Shown here one piece after another: positions 5,208 through 5,496 of a DNA stretch of 5,496 nucleotides. The stretch is from an uncultured Clostridium sp. (GTDB lineage: Bacteria; Bacillota; Clostridia; Lachnospirales; Lachnospiraceae). The notes beneath the pieces are model-generated. The model had not been told where the DNA came from. It saw only the letters and a list, made by a program, of their open reading frames with translations, and did no database searches. Every line of letters begins with the position of its first letter. Within the stretch, counting starts at the first letter, position 1. The stretch lies in the NCBI GenBank assembly GCA_900553925.1, contig USFH01000139.1, positions 1 to 5,496 of the forward strand, in the 5' to 3' direction. The translations under genes and the position numbers were made by a program.

Positions 5208-5496
5208 ATCTCCTGCTCCTTTGCCTTTTCTTTTGCTTTGGATTTCTTGATCACACATTGGGATACACGTCCGGTTGCACCCATAACCGCAACGAGTGCT
5301 ACAACCGTGATCACACTGACCGGTACTAACACCGGTTTCAATGTACCCCATGATGCCATCAGACCAACCCCTGCCGGTATAAACATGACCGGCATGATCT
5401 CGATCAGGAATTTCCCGACATCCTTCACTGCATCGAGCTGAATGATTCCACTGAGCAACCCGATAAATAAAATCACCATGCCATAGATGCTTGCCG
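5204..5496 (-). CDS. lrgA: LrgA/CidA family membrane protein (partial, 5' end beyond window)
   Basis: This is the partner of LrgB in a two-subunit membrane system. The window holds 96 C-terminal residues, read from position 5494; the first 25-35 residues of the usual 115-130 are missing. The visible part begins at ASIYGMVILFIGLL, the family's conserved Gly-rich membrane segment. IMPVMFIPAGVGLMASW, the best family marker, follows, and then a last membrane helix (VPVSVITVVALVAVMGATG). The tail is highly charged with Lys/Glu repeats (KSKAKEKAKEQEI), probably cytoplasmic. The TGA overlaps the lrgB ATG, so the two are translationally coupled. An internal ATG at 5479 sits within the conserved segment and is unlikely to be the true start. 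Regulatory sequences of the operon lie off the window. Confidence 0.9.
   Translation of the reverse strand, partial: ASIYGMVILFIGLLSGIIQLDAVKDVGKFLIEIMPVMFIPAGVGLMASWGTLKPVLVPVSVITVVALVAVMGATGRVSQCVIKKSKAKEKAKEQEI

Noticed and set aside
5208..5351. Extension of lrgB upstream to 5351 (48 extra residues)
   Set aside because: The extra part is cysteine-rich, unlike any LrgB N-terminus, and overlaps lrgA in another frame. The ATG at 5207 has an ATGA overlap and an AAGGAG site.

Overview
All seven genes in this window lie on the minus strand, so they read from right to left. The organism is very probably a Clostridia member, most likely Lachnospiraceae. This rests on the Firmicutes-type ATP synthase proteins, the purine-rich AAGGAG/AGGTGA ribosome binding sites, moderate GC content, and a cytidylate kinase-like protein of a type I associate with that group. 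The genus cannot be fixed from the sequence alone.

Right part (5496 to 4515): an lrgA-lrgB pair. LrgA is cut by the window edge. The two genes overlap by 4 bases (ATGA). They encode the two membrane subunits of a CidA/LrgA-CidB/LrgB system, a family linked to pyruvate and other small carboxylate transport and, in staphylococci, to autolysis control. Next comes a gene-free stretch of about 240 bases, almost all of it one long imperfect palindrome (4281-4498) with perfectly conserved 19-base arms.

Middle part (4266 to 3008): a two-gene unit. A small cytidylate kinase-like P-loop protein is followed after 11 bases by a GntR regulator of the FadR/FCD subfamily. The region from 3007 to 2883 holds a weak AU-rich hairpin with a T-run and a candidate promoter for the genes that follow.

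Left part (2873 to 1): the F-type ATP synthase operon in the order atpB (a), atpE (c), atpF (b), then delta and alpha. The notable point is that delta and alpha are one continuous reading frame. From a GTG at 1432 to the window edge there are 477 codons with no stop. They encode a whole delta subunit (about 174 residues) running directly into alpha, with no ATG, GTG or TTG codon at the junction. F1 normally has one delta per three alpha, so this fusion raises a real stoichiometry question. The rest of alpha, and presumably gamma, beta and epsilon, lie beyond the left edge. No atpI is seen upstream of atpB. The c subunit lacks two of the usual sodium ligands, which suggests a proton-driven enzyme.

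Taken together, a carboxylate transporter, a probable carboxylate-type FCD regulator and the energy-coupling ATP synthase sit in one co-directional block. A regulatory link between them is inference only.
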